A stretch of 29,121 nt of DNA from CAZTYW01 sp964617695 (GCA_964617695.1 CAZTYW010000022.1:1-29121), one strand, 5' to 3'; shown: positions 7,124 to 17,194, numbered from the stretch's first letter. Numbers and translations are program-made. Notes: a model not told the origin generated them from the letters alone.

Positions 7124-7969
7124 ATGATGCAGCAGACCGCTACAAACTCCGTTTCGATCAAGTTGCTGCTCGAGGCCGGTGCCCATTTTGGGCATCAGGC
7201 GGGCCGTTGGCATCCAAAAATGAAGAAGTACATCTTCATTCAGCGCAACGGCATTCACATAATCAATCTGGAGCAGACCATCGCTCTGCTGGACAAGGCG
7301 TGCAAGTTCGTCATTGACATTGCGTCCAAGGGAGGAGACGTCCTTCTTGTCGGCACCAAGAAGCAGGCTCAGGAAGCGATCGAGCAGGAAGCCAAGCGAT
7401 GTGGCATGCCCTATGTCAATCAGCGCTGGATAGGAGGTATGCTCACTAACTTCAGGGTCATCCAGGCCCGGATTGACTACCTGGTCGAGCTGGAGGACCA
7501 GAAAGCAAGGGGCCTACTCAATCGGATGCCAAAGAAGGAGGCCCTGAAGCTGGACAAGACCATCCAGAGACTTAATCGCCAGATGGGTAGCTTCAAGGAG
7601 ATGACCAAGTTTCCTGATGCCATTTTCATCGTGGATCCCTCCAAAGAGAGGATCGCTGTAGCTGAGGCAAAACACATGAAGGTGCCTGTTGTGGCCATAG
7701 TGGATACGAACTGTAATCCGGATGAAATCGATTTTCCCATCCCGGCCAATGACGATGCAGTAAGGGCGGTGAAGCTGGTGTGTAGCAGAATCGCCGATGC
7801 AGTCACTGAAGGAAAAGCCATTCTGGAGAAGGCAGAAGGGGAAGCCGAGGAGATGGCTGGCGAAGAGGAGACCATGGAAGCCCTTGGCTCACTGACCTTT
7901 GTGCCCGAGGAGGAAGGGAGTAGTGCAGATCTCGGTAACGTTGATCAAGGAGTTGAGACAGAAGACTAG
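7124..7969 (+). CDS. rpsB: 30S ribosomal protein S2
   Basis: Small-subunit ribosomal protein. Family landmarks are AGAHFGHQAGRWHPKM, FIQRNGIHIINLEQT, the QRWIGGMLTNF stretch, FPDAIFIVDP and IVDTNCNPDEIDFPIPANDDA. The protein (281 residues) carries a long acidic C-terminal tail from about residue 240, longer than in E. coli S2. Two adjacent ATGs (7124, 7127) are possible; GAGG lies three and six bases before them, so 7127 may be the one used. The end overlaps the start of tsf by 47 bases in another frame. Confidence 0.97.
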   Translation: MMQQTATNSVSIKLLLEAGAHFGHQAGRWHPKMKKYIFIQRNGIHIINLEQTIALLDKACKFVIDIASKGGDVLLVGTKKQAQEAIEQEAKRCGMPYVNQRWIGGMLTNFRVIQARIDYLVELEDQKARGLLNRMPKKEALKLDKTIQRLNRQMGSFKEMTKFPDAIFIVDPSKERIAVAEAKHMKVPVVAIVDTNCNPDEIDFPIPANDDAVRAVKLVCSRIADAVTEGKAILEKAEGEAEEMAGEEETMEALGSLTFVPEEEGSSADLGNVDQGVETED

Positions 7970-8426
7970 TGCTGGGGTGATGGAGTGCAAGAAAGCCCTC
8001 CAGGAAGCCGAGGGCGACCTGGACAGGGCCTCAGACATATTGAAGGAGAGGGGTCTGGCCAAGGTACAGAAGAAGGCGGACCGCGTTGCCTCCCAGGGGC
8101 TAGTTGAGGCCTATGTTCATCCTGGCGGTCGCATTGGGGCCATGGTCGAGGTCAATTGCGAGACCGATTTCGTGGCCAAGACCGACGAGTTCAGGTCATT
8201 GGCCCACGACATAGTGCTTCAGGTAGCCGCCACCAATCCACGGTTCATCTCGGCCGAAGAGATTCCTGAAGGCGAAGAGATGGATCCGGAAGAGGTTTGC
8301 CTGCTGGATCAGCCCTTCATAAAGGACGAAGGCAAGACGATTGGACACCTCATCAATGAGGTCACGGCAAAGGTTGGTGAGAGGGTAATTGTAGGGAGGC
8401 TTGCTCGATTCGAGCTGGGCAGTTAG
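7923..8426 (+). CDS. tsf: Elongation factor Ts, short form
   Basis: Nucleotide exchange factor for EF-Tu. The N-terminal UBA-like domain (SVTLIKELRQKTSAGVMECKKAL) is followed by the conserved core ending CETDFVAKTDEF and a C-terminal IGHLINEVTAKVGERVIVGRLARFELG. Only 167 residues, against 283 in E. coli, so the second dimerisation half is missing; short EF-Ts proteins are known in Thermus and, as I recall, in Dehalococcoides. The start is GTG 7923, preceded by AGGAAGGGAG inside rpsB. A longer in-frame opening from 7899 lacks family similarity. The 47-base overlap with rpsB suggests translational coupling. Confidence 0.95.
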   Translation: MQISVTLIKELRQKTSAGVMECKKALQEAEGDLDRASDILKERGLAKVQKKADRVASQGLVEAYVHPGGRIGAMVEVNCETDFVAKTDEFRSLAHDIVLQVAATNPRFISAEEIPEGEEMDPEEVCLLDQPFIKDEGKTIGHLINEVTAKVGERVIVGRLARFELGS

Positions 8427-8453
8427 AACCACTATTGGAGATAGGGGTGAGCT

Positions 8454-8867
8454 GTGCGGGCAAACCCGGCGGGTAAGGCGATGCTGGTGACTTGGGTCAA
8501 GGGCATCGGAAAAGCCATGGCTCCCGGGTTTGCTGAGAATAGGGCGGACACTGCAGTCGACGTAACAGACCGTGGCCCGGTCGGGGGAGGTGCGGAGGGG
8601 AAGGTGGGGACGGGTCGATTGGCTTGTTTTGAGCGAGTAGATGTATACGGCGGACCTGAAGCAGAGCGGACGGTCCGCAACGCCATCCAGAAGTCCGGCG
8701 CCGATGTTGCCTGTGGCGGCGCACCAGTTCCCACCTCGCATTCCGTCCACGAAATCCAGTATGGGTCACGCTTGGAGCGCGTATGTTCTGTTACGGCCAT
8801 AGGGGGTGACGCTGGCCAGCCAGCGCTCTGTCTTGCCTTGAATAGCTCTAGTCAGGTAACAGGTTGA
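8454..8867 (+). CDS. Hypothetical protein, doubtful
   Basis: A 137-residue ORF starting with GTG at 8454, with AGGGGTGA just upstream, 27 bases after tsf and in the same direction. I do not recognise it. It has no signal peptide or clear transmembrane segment, is Gly/Ala rich in the middle (PVGGGAEGKVGTG) and has scattered cysteines. A short stretch, AERTVRNAIQKSGADV, looks helical and protein-like. Codon third positions are moderately GC-rich, as in its neighbours. Open frames of similar length occur on the opposite strand, so this could be non-coding spacer or a decayed gene. Confidence 0.35.
   Translation: MRANPAGKAMLVTWVKGIGKAMAPGFAENRADTAVDVTDRGPVGGGAEGKVGTGRLACFERVDVYGGPEAERTVRNAIQKSGADVACGGAPVPTSHSVHEIQYGSRLERVCSVTAIGGDAGQPALCLALNSSSQVTG
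8583..8614 (+). other. G-run cluster, possible G-quadruplex
   Basis: Four runs of three to five Gs (8583-8587, 8597-8600, 8606-8609, 8612-8614) on the coding strand in the tsf-pyrH interval. The first loop is nine bases, so it meets only a relaxed quadruplex definition. It could fold in the mRNA or non-template DNA. Confidence 0.35.
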
Positions 8868-8907
8868 AGCCGCACGGTAGGCGGAGGATAGTCTTTGCCT
8901 GCCTGGG

Positions 8908-8936
8908 TTGACAATTGGCTCTGGCGGGTGCACATT
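8908..8936 (+). promoter_or_regulatory. Possible internal promoter before pyrH
   Basis: A perfect -35 box TTGACA (8908-8913) is followed at 17 bases by a poor -10 box, CACATT (8931-8936). It would start transcription only about ten bases before the pyrH ATG, within its ribosome binding site, so it is weakly supported. Confidence 0.25.
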
Positions 8937-8952
8937 CTTGCAGGTGGAAAAG

Positions 8953-9678
8953 ATGTTTGATGCCAGATACAGGCGTATTCTGCTGAAGCTCAGCGGAGAG
9001 GCCCTCATGGGTGAGGGTGACTACGGTATCGAGCCTTCGACCCTGAAAATGGTAGCCCAGCAGATCAAGGAGGTAAGAGATGCGGGGGTCGAGGTGGCCA
9101 TAGTCGTGGGAGGAGGGAATATCTGGCGCGGGACTGATGCCGAGGCCGCAGGAATGGACCGGGCGACTGCCGATTACGCTGGCATGCTGGCTACGGTGAT
9201 AAACGCCCTGTCCCTGCAGGATGCTTTGGGGAAAGAGGGGGTCGTTTCCCGGACCCAGTCGGCCATTCCTATCCAGTCGGTAGCAGAACCCTACATACGC
9301 GGCCGGGCCATGCGTCACCTGGAGAAGGGTAGGGTGGTCATCTTCGCTGCAGGCACCGGCAACCCATACATGACGACTGACACAGCAGCCGCCCTGCGTG
9401 CAATCGAAATCAAGGCCGAAGTGCTGCTGATGGCAAAGAACAAGGTTGACGGCATCTACAGCGCCGATCCTGTGAAAGATCCCCATGCTAAGAAATTCGA
9501 TCGTCTGAATCACCGTCAGGCATTGAACATGGGGCTGGAGGTCATGGATGCCACCGCCTTCTCTCTGTGCATGGAGAATAACCTGCCGATAATCGTGTTT
9601 GACCTGCAGGCGCCAAACAGCATTCAGCGGGTGGTGGCAAGAGAACCGATTGGGACCCTGGTTTCGAGCGAGGTGTAG
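8953..9678 (+). CDS. pyrH: UMP kinase
   Basis: Phosphorylates UMP to UDP in pyrimidine nucleotide synthesis. The 241-residue amino-acid-kinase-fold protein has RILLKLSGEALMG near the N-terminus, VVGGGNIWRG, the MDRATADYAGMLATVINALSLQDAL stretch, GTGNPYMTTDTAAALRAIEI and KNKVDGIYSADP, all diagnostic of bacterial PyrH. The ATG at 8953 has AGGTGG just upstream and gives the family start; the longer frame from 8908 does not. The gene is followed after two bases by frr, the standard pairing in bacteria. Confidence 0.97.
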   Translation: MFDARYRRILLKLSGEALMGEGDYGIEPSTLKMVAQQIKEVRDAGVEVAIVVGGGNIWRGTDAEAAGMDRATADYAGMLATVINALSLQDALGKEGVVSRTQSAIPIQSVAEPYIRGRAMRHLEKGRVVIFAAGTGNPYMTTDTAAALRAIEIKAEVLLMAKNKVDGIYSADPVKDPHAKKFDRLNHRQALNMGLEVMDATAFSLCMENNLPIIVFDLQAPNSIQRVVAREPIGTLVSSEV

Positions 9679-9680
9679 CC

Positions 9681-10238
9681 ATGGTTGAGGAAGTCTTCTC
9701 GAGGACCGAGGACAAGATGCAGAAGACTATCCAGGCTTTGAGAAGGGAGTTGGATACTATTCGCACCGGACGTGCCACACCGGCTCTATTGGATGCCGTC
9801 AGCGTTGAAGCCTATGGCACCCTCACTCCGTTGAACCAGTTAGCCACGATTTCCGTGCCAGAGGCCAGACTACTGGTGATCCAACCTTGGGACAAGAGCA
9901 CCGTGGGCAGCATCCAGAAGGCTATCCAGAAGTCCGACCTGGGACTCAACCCCGTCAGTGATGGGAACGCAATTCGCCTGGTCATCCCGCCTCCTACAGA
10001 GGAGCGCAAGAAGGAGTTGGTGAAGGTAGTACGCAAGAGGGCTGAAGACGCCAAGGTGGCGCTTCGTAACGTAAGGCGAGATGCAGTGGAAGAATTGCGG
10101 AAGATGGAGAAGGACAAGGAAGTCTCGCAGGATGAGAATAGGCGGGCGCTTGACCGGCTGCAGAAGCTTACTGACAGCTACGTTGACAAAGCGGCGCAGG
10201 TGTGCCAGAGCAAAGAGACAGAAATCATGGAGGTCTAG
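9681..10238 (+). CDS. frr: Ribosome recycling factor
   Basis: Splits post-termination ribosomes together with EF-G. The 185-residue length is exactly typical. Landmarks are TIRTGRATPALLDAVSVEAYG, TPLNQLATISVPEARLLVIQPWDKS, NPVSDGNAIRLVIPPPTEERRKEL-like sequence and the long helix with VRRDAVEELRKMEKDKEVSQDE. ATG at 9681 lies two bases after the pyrH stop, with CGAGGTG as ribosome binding site inside pyrH. Confidence 0.97.
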   Translation: MVEEVFSRTEDKMQKTIQALRRELDTIRTGRATPALLDAVSVEAYGTLTPLNQLATISVPEARLLVIQPWDKSTVGSIQKAIQKSDLGLNPVSDGNAIRLVIPPPTEERKKELVKVVRKRAEDAKVALRNVRRDAVEELRKMEKDKEVSQDENRRALDRLQKLTDSYVDKAAQVCQSKETEIMEV

Positions 10239-10339
10239 CGGGGTGTCGCTCGAAGACCTGCTCGGCCTGTTTCTCTTAGCGAGCTTCCTCTCACATCTGA
10301 CGATTACAAGGTGCACCACTGTTCACTAAGGAACGAGAA

Positions 10340-11059
10340 ATGACAGGCACCCCCCACTCAGACGACTTCCAGATTGCGCCCCTTCCGACCCACGTGGCTG
10401 TCATCATGGACGGCAACGCCAGGTGGGCTGAGAGGCACAACCTGAGCCGACTCGAAGGGCACCGGGTCGGAACGGATAATATCCGGAAGGTTGTCGAAAC
10501 CTTTGCCAGGTACCGGATAAAGTACCTGACTCTCTATGCCTTTTCCACCGAGAACTGGAAGCGCCCGGACAGTGAGGTCAAGGGCCTTATGCAAATTCTG
10601 AACCAGGTGATCAAGCGGGAGACCAGGGCTTTGCATGAAAGGGGCATCAGGATTCGACATCTTGGCAGGCTAGACAGGCTGTCGCCAAGGCTGCGGCGGG
10701 AGGTTGGACACGCAATTGAACTCACCAGAGACAACCCCAACATGACTCTCAGCATCGCTTTCGATTATGGAGGACGTGCCGAGATCGTTGATGCCGTACG
10801 GGGAATCGTGGGGGAGGGCCTCCCTGCCGACACTATTGACGAGGATGTGATTGGCAGCCATTTGTACAGCAACGGCCTGCCCGATCCTGACCTTATAATA
10901 CGCACCGCCGGTGAGATGAGGCTGAGCAATTTCCTGCTGTGGCAATCGGCCTACAGCGAGCTCTATTTCACTCCTGTCCCCTGGCCGGAATTTGATGAGG
11001 AGGAGATCAGGAAGGCGCTAATTGCTTATAGCAAGAGAGAGCGAAAGTTCGGCGGTTGA
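10340..11059 (+). CDS. uppS: Isoprenyl transferase (undecaprenyl diphosphate synthase)
   Basis: Condenses isopentenyl diphosphate onto an allylic primer to build the polyprenyl carrier lipid for cell-wall or glycan assembly. The cis-prenyltransferase motifs are present: HVAVIMDGNARWA with catalytic Asp24, GHRVGTDNIRKVV, LTLYAFSTENWKRP, FDYGGRAEIVDA and the C-terminal DLIIRTAGEMRLSNFLLWQSAYSEL-type block. The usual MDGNGRWA reads GNARWA here, a mild change. Product chain length cannot be predicted. The start at 10340 is preceded by AAGGAACGAG. A 101-base spacer after frr is the second longest gap in this run. Confidence 0.95.
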   Translation: MTGTPHSDDFQIAPLPTHVAVIMDGNARWAERHNLSRLEGHRVGTDNIRKVVETFARYRIKYLTLYAFSTENWKRPDSEVKGLMQILNQVIKRETRALHERGIRIRHLGRLDRLSPRLRREVGHAIELTRDNPNMTLSIAFDYGGRAEIVDAVRGIVGEGLPADTIDEDVIGSHLYSNGLPDPDLIIRTAGEMRLSNFLLWQSAYSELYFTPVPWPEFDEEEIRKALIAYSKRERKFGG

Positions 11060-11089
11060 TGCCAGCAAGGGTCCACTGGTCAGGCGCGG

Positions 11090-11920
11090 ATGAAGCAGAG
11101 GATTCTTACCGCCCTGTGGGGCATTCCGTTCCTGCTAGCTTTTATCTGGTTTGAGATTCCTCGGCTCCACTTCCCACTGTTTGTCGTTCTTGCTGCTGTC
11201 ATTGCCGCCCTTGGCTTACTGGAGTTCTACGGCCTGGCCAGGCAACTGGGAGGACAGCCGCCGGCATGGCTTGGAGTCGTCCTGTGTGTGTTCTTCGTTG
11301 TGAGCCCGCATTTCGAGGCCAGGTTCGATGTTGACTGGGTGGCTCCGTCCGTGCTGGGCCTGGCTGTGGTGGTGCCGGTTGCGTGGACATTCTTCTCTTC
11401 GAGAGGGAGGTTTGCCTTTGGCTGGGCGTGGACCGTAGCTGGCATCCTTTACCTGGGGTGGACGCTGAGCCACTATGTGGCACTGAGGGAGCTTGACCAG
11501 GGAAGGGAGTGGGTCGTTCTGGCATTGTTCTCGACTTTCGCCTGCGACGCGGGTGCTTTCCTGGTGGGCCGTGTCTGGGGCAGGCTTGCTCTGGCCCCGA
11601 GCATAAGCCCGGCCAAGACCTGGGAGGGGGCTGTGGGGGGCCTGCTCGCCGCCCCGGCTGCAGCTCTGATCATCTACGCACTTCTTGAGGTTGCGGGCGC
11701 CCCGTTGCCCGCCAGTCCGGTTGAGATCATGGGGCTGGGCTTTCTAATCGGAATCTTTGGCCAGCTTGGTGATCTCTTCGAGTCCCTGATCAAACGGAGG
11801 GCGGGAGTGAAGGACTCCGGCGCCCTGTTGCCCGGACACGGTGGTGTTCTCGACAGGCTGGACAGTGTTGTCTTCACCGGGGTTATCGTCTACTATTACG
11901 TCCTGTGGATTGCGGGATGA
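11090..11920 (+). CDS. cdsA: Phosphatidate cytidylyltransferase
   Basis: Integral membrane enzyme making CDP-diacylglycerol from CTP and phosphatidic acid, the branch point of phospholipid synthesis. The 276-residue protein is built of about eight hydrophobic segments. Near the C-terminus it has the CDS signature: KTWEGAVGG, then LGDLFESLIKRRAGVKDSG and PGHGGVLDRLDS with its conserved aspartates. The stop overlaps the dxr start as ATGA. Start ATG 11090 follows uppS by 30 bases with a weak AGGCG. Confidence 0.94.
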   Translation: MKQRILTALWGIPFLLAFIWFEIPRLHFPLFVVLAAVIAALGLLEFYGLARQLGGQPPAWLGVVLCVFFVVSPHFEARFDVDWVAPSVLGLAVVVPVAWTFFSSRGRFAFGWAWTVAGILYLGWTLSHYVALRELDQGREWVVLALFSTFACDAGAFLVGRVWGRLALAPSISPAKTWEGAVGGLLAAPAAALIIYALLEVAGAPLPASPVEIMGLGFLIGIFGQLGDLFESLIKRRAGVKDSGALLPGHGGVLDRLDSVVFTGVIVYYYVLWIAG

Positions 11921-13050
11921 AGAGGATAGCTGTCCTCGGCTCAACAGGTTCCATAGGCCAGCAGACCCTGGAGGTAGCGCGCGCCTTTGGCGACAGGTTC
12001 TCCGTGGTGGCTTTGGGGGCTGGAGGCAACGTCTCCGCCCTGTCCAGGCAGGTGGAGGAGTTTCGGCCCAAGCTTGTCCACTGCCAGAACAGGGATTTTT
12101 CTGTTTCATCTGCTGAAAGCTGTCAATCACTGTCTCTCGACGAAATAGCCGCTCATCCCGACGTGGACCTGGTGGTGGTGGCCACTTCAGGCAAGACTGG
12201 TCTGGCGCCCACTCTGGCTGCAATTCGAGCCCGAAAGCAGATTGCTCTGGCCAACAAAGAGGTCCTGGTCATGGCGGGCGAGATCATTGATGCTGAGGCC
12301 AGGCGGCACGGGGTGGAGATCTTCCCTGTAGATAGCGAGCACAGCGCCATCTGGCAGTGCCTTCGAGGCGAAAGTGTGGAGAGAGTAGCCCGATTGATCA
12401 TCACTGCCTCGGGGGGACCCTTCCTGAGATACTCCATGGAACAAATGGCTAACATAACGCCGGAGCAAGCCTTGAGGCACCCTACCTGGCAGATGGGTGA
12501 CAAGGTTACCATCGACTCGGCTACCCTGATGAATAAAGGAATGGAGATTATCGAGGCGCACTGGCTATTCGGTTTGCCCACGCAGAGCATTGACGTTCTG
12601 GTTCATCCCGGAAGTATAGTGCATTCGATGGTGGAGTTTGCCGATGGTTCAGTGAAGGCACAGTTGAGCATGCCGGATATGCGTCTGCCTATTCAGTATG
12701 CCCTTTCCTACCCCGAGAGGCAGTTTAACCCGCAGCTACCCCGGATCGACTGGTCCAGGCTTGAGTCTCTGGCCTTCGAGTCGCCTGACGTTGCCAGGTT
12801 TCCCTGTCTGGCGCTGGCCAGAGGGGCGGGCGAAAAAGGCGGCACGTACCCGGCGGTACTCTGTGCGGCCGACGAAGAGGCAGTGGGGCTGTTCCTATCC
12901 CACCGCATCAACTTCCTCGAAATTGCTAAAATGGTGGAGGAGACCCTTGAGCGTCACCAGGGCGTAGACCATCCGTCCCTTGACGAGATTCTGGCTGCTG
13001 ACGCCTGGGCGCGGGAATACGCTCAAAGCTGGATTGCGGAGAAGACATGA
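11917..13050 (+). CDS. dxr: 1-deoxy-D-xylulose 5-phosphate reductoisomerase
   Basis: First committed step of the MEP (non-mevalonate) isoprenoid pathway: DXP plus NADPH to MEP. The 377-residue product shows the NADPH-binding GSTGSIGQQT (8-17), ALANKEVLVMAGE (110-122), metal ligands Asp139, Glu141 (PVDSEHSAIWQ) and Glu210 (LMNKGMEIIEAH), plus TASGGPF. The ATG at 11917 overlaps the cdsA stop by four bases; an upstream GTG at 11905 is possible but less family-like. It overlaps rseP by four bases. The MEP enzymes dxr and ispG are split only by rseP here. Confidence 0.97.
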   Translation: MKRIAVLGSTGSIGQQTLEVARAFGDRFSVVALGAGGNVSALSRQVEEFRPKLVHCQNRDFSVSSAESCQSLSLDEIAAHPDVDLVVVATSGKTGLAPTLAAIRARKQIALANKEVLVMAGEIIDAEARRHGVEIFPVDSEHSAIWQCLRGESVERVARLIITASGGPFLRYSMEQMANITPEQALRHPTWQMGDKVTIDSATLMNKGMEIIEAHWLFGLPTQSIDVLVHPGSIVHSMVEFADGSVKAQLSMPDMRLPIQYALSYPERQFNPQLPRIDWSRLESLAFESPDVARFPCLALARGAGEKGGTYPAVLCAADEEAVGLFLSHRINFLEIAKMVEETLERHQGVDHPSLDEILAADAWAREYAQSWIAEKT

Positions 13051-14360
13051 CTATTGCCTTGGCTGTGATTGGCTTCATTGTGGTCCTCTTCGTGGCCATC
13101 ACCACCCACGAACTGGGCCACATGATCGCTTCCAAGAGGGCTGGCGTGCCGGTGGAGGAGTTCGGCATAGGCTATCCTCCTCGACTTTTTGCCGTGAAGC
13201 GCGGCAGGACTACCTATTCCATCAACCTGATACTCGTGGGTGCCTTTGTGAGGACCCCCGGGGAGAGCGACCCCAGCGTGCCGGATAGCCTGGCGAGCAA
13301 AGGCCCCTGGACCAGAATGGGTGTGTATGCTGCCGGGCCCCTGGTCAACGTGTTCCTGGCGTTCCTTTTCCTGAGCGTTTTCTTCATGCTGCCGACGGAT
13401 GTGATCAGGGGTGACGGTGTCATGATTCACTCCGTGTCGCCGGGATCCCCGGCGGAGGAGGCGGGCCTGGCGGCTGGGGACATACTGCTGGAAATAGACG
13501 GGCAGGCGATGCGCCAGTGGGACGATGTGCAGGAGGCGGTCAATTCAAACCCTGAACAGGAGAAGACTCTGCTCCTGGACAGGAATGGCGAGACTCTTCA
13601 GGTCGAACTGACCCCAGAGTTCAATGCTGAGTACGGCAGGCACACAATCGGAATCCTGTTGTCGTGGGGGATAGTGACCGAAGTTGAAGATGGGTCGCTG
13701 GCGCAGGAGGCAGACATCAGGCCGGGTGACACAATCCTGAGCGCCAACGGGCAGGCGGTGTACAGCGATGAAAGCATGCTTGATGCTCTGGGTTCTGCGG
13801 AGCCGGGGCAGGAGATAAAACTGTTCCTGCTTCGGGACGACGAGGTGGAGTCGGCCAGCCTGCCGCCGGACTTTCAGGGTGGCCTGGAGGCGCTCGGCGC
13901 TACGAACCGGTGGGTCGCCAACACTCGCATTGAGACACAGCGATTGCCCTTGTGGCAGGCACTCTGGCGTGGCGGCGACTATGTCGTCCACATACCCCAA
14001 CTGATAAAGGAGTCTATTCCTATCATCAGAGAGGACCCCAGCAAAGCGGTCGTGGGACCGATCGGAGCCGGTCAGTTGACTGTAGAGGCGGTCAGGTCCT
14101 TCGGTCTCAGCAATGTGTTGTTCCTGGGAGGCATCATCAGCATGGGTCTGGCACTATTCAACTTCATTCCGATACCGCCTCTGGATGGCGGCGGGATGCT
14201 CATAGCTTTGGTAGAGGGGGTTCGTGGAGGCAGGCGTCTTTCGGCGCGCACGGTGCAGATCGCCTACATCGTAGGTGCGGCAGTCATTCTCACCCTCTTC
14301 GTGTTGATAATGTACAGTGACATTGCCCGCCTGATCAGGGGCGGCGGTTTCGGGCTATGA
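13047..14360 (+). CDS. rseP: Site-2 intramembrane zinc metalloprotease RseP
   Basis: Cuts transmembrane substrates such as anti-sigma factors or signal-peptide remnants within the membrane. The 437-residue protein has HELGH (21-25) in the first transmembrane helix, a membrane re-entrant GAFVRT segment, two PDZ domains (about 122-195 and 205-270) and the second metal motif NFIPIPPLDGG (372-382, Asp380) before the last helices. Two PDZ domains match the E. coli RseP plan. Overlaps both dxr and ispG by ATGA, so translation is likely coupled to isoprenoid synthesis genes, a common bacterial arrangement. Confidence 0.95.
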   Translation: MTIALAVIGFIVVLFVAITTHELGHMIASKRAGVPVEEFGIGYPPRLFAVKRGRTTYSINLILVGAFVRTPGESDPSVPDSLASKGPWTRMGVYAAGPLVNVFLAFLFLSVFFMLPTDVIRGDGVMIHSVSPGSPAEEAGLAAGDILLEIDGQAMRQWDDVQEAVNSNPEQEKTLLLDRNGETLQVELTPEFNAEYGRHTIGILLSWGIVTEVEDGSLAQEADIRPGDTILSANGQAVYSDESMLDALGSAEPGQEIKLFLLRDDEVESASLPPDFQGGLEALGATNRWVANTRIETQRLPLWQALWRGGDYVVHIPQLIKESIPIIREDPSKAVVGPIGAGQLTVEAVRSFGLSNVLFLGGIISMGLALFNFIPIPPLDGGGMLIALVEGVRGGRRLSARTVQIAYIVGAAVILTLFVLIMYSDIARLIRGGGFGL

Positions 14361-15403
14361 ACCTCCGCAGAGTGTCAAGGCCCGTAAGGCTGGGTGATGT
14401 TGTGGTGGGTGGTGGTGCTCCCGTCGTTGTCCAATCCATGACCAAGACCGATAGCCGCGATGTCAGGGCAACTGTCAACCAGATAAGGGGGCTGGAAGAG
14501 TGTGGCTGCGAGATTGTCAGACTGGCTGTACCCGATGAGGAAGCGGTTCGAGCCCTTCCCGAGATCAAGCGCGGCATCCGCATTCCCCTGGTGGCTGACG
14601 TCCATTTTGACCATCGACTGGCTCTGGCGGCTGTTGAGGCCGGAGTCGATGGTCTTCGGCTCAATCCAGGCAACATTGGTGACCCGGAGCATGTTGCTGC
14701 TATCGTCCGGGCTGCCAAGCCCAGACAAGTGCCCATTCGCATCGGCGTAAACGCCGGCAGCCTGCCAAAAGGGGGCGATCCACGGGGCTCTGTAGCTGAG
14801 CGCATGGTCGAGGCGGCGCTGCAACAAGTACGGTTTCTGGAAAGTCTGGATTTCGGCCTGATCAAGCTGTCATTGAAAGCCTTTGATGTTCCGACTACTG
14901 TGGAGGCCTACCGGCTTATCGCCGAGAAAGTGCCGTATCCCCTGCACCTTGGTATCACCGAAGCTGGGCTGCCGAGGAGTGGGGCCATACGTAGCGCCCT
15001 CGGCATCGGAATTCTGCTCTACCTCGGAATAGGCGACACCATCCGTGTGTCCCTGACGGCTGACCCGCGAGAGGAAGTGTTTGCTGGCTATGAGATACTC
15101 AAGGCACTCAACCTGCGGCAGCGGGGGCCGACTCTGGTGAGCTGCCCCACCTGCGGGAGGTGCGAGGTTGACCTCGTCCGTCTTGCTCAGGATGTCGAGG
15201 CGGCACTGGCGAAGCTCGACAAGACAGTCAAGGTGGCCGTGATGGGCTGCGTAGTGAACGGCCCCGGTGAGGCAAGGGACGCCGACCTGGGCATTGCCTG
15301 TGGCAAAGGTCGGGGAGCCCTGTTCAGGAAGGGCGAGGTGGTCCGCACTGTGCAAGAGGAAGACTTCCTGAAAGCGCTGATGAGGGAGGTGGAGCAGATC
15401 TAG
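14357..15403 (+). CDS. ispG: (E)-4-hydroxy-3-methylbut-2-enyl-diphosphate synthase
   Basis: Penultimate MEP-pathway step: MEcPP to HMBPP using a [4Fe-4S] cluster. The 348-residue bacterial two-domain form has a TIM barrel (VVVQSMTKTDSRD, LVADVHFD, GLRLNPGNIG, VPIRIGVNAGSL) followed by the cluster domain with Cys263 and Cys266 (SCPTCGRC), Cys298 (MGCVVNGPGEA) and Glu305. No extra plant-type insert. The electron donor is not encoded nearby. Start overlaps the rseP stop by four bases. Confidence 0.97.
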   Translation: MNLRRVSRPVRLGDVVVGGGAPVVVQSMTKTDSRDVRATVNQIRGLEECGCEIVRLAVPDEEAVRALPEIKRGIRIPLVADVHFDHRLALAAVEAGVDGLRLNPGNIGDPEHVAAIVRAAKPRQVPIRIGVNAGSLPKGGDPRGSVAERMVEAALQQVRFLESLDFGLIKLSLKAFDVPTTVEAYRLIAEKVPYPLHLGITEAGLPRSGAIRSALGIGILLYLGIGDTIRVSLTADPREEVFAGYEILKALNLRQRGPTLVSCPTCGRCEVDLVRLAQDVEAALAKLDKTVKVAVMGCVVNGPGEARDADLGIACGKGRGALFRKGEVVRTVQEEDFLKALMREVEQI

Positions 15404-15484
15404 TCTGGCGCCACGGTGTATGCCGGCAAGGAAGTGCGGTTGCCAACCTGGCCGGCGGCGCCACGCTGTGCGGAGCAAAGCCTG

Positions 15485-17194
<1,710 letters not shown>

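Larger units (their letters stand above)
8427..8952. other. 526-base interval between tsf and pyrH
   Basis: These neighbours usually sit close together, and everything else in this run is tightly packed. The interval holds one plus-strand ORF of uncertain reality (8454-8867), a G-rich tract (8583-8614), a dyad GCGGACC (8650-8656) with GGTCCGC (8672-8678), and near its end a TTGACA box before pyrH. I recognise no RNA gene and no mobile-element remains. Confidence 0.6.

Noticed and set aside
15407..15465. Direct repeat GGCGCCACG at 15407-15415 and 15457-15465
   Set aside because: Only nine bases in a GC-rich spacer and with two copies; chance is likely, and nothing suggests a mobile element.
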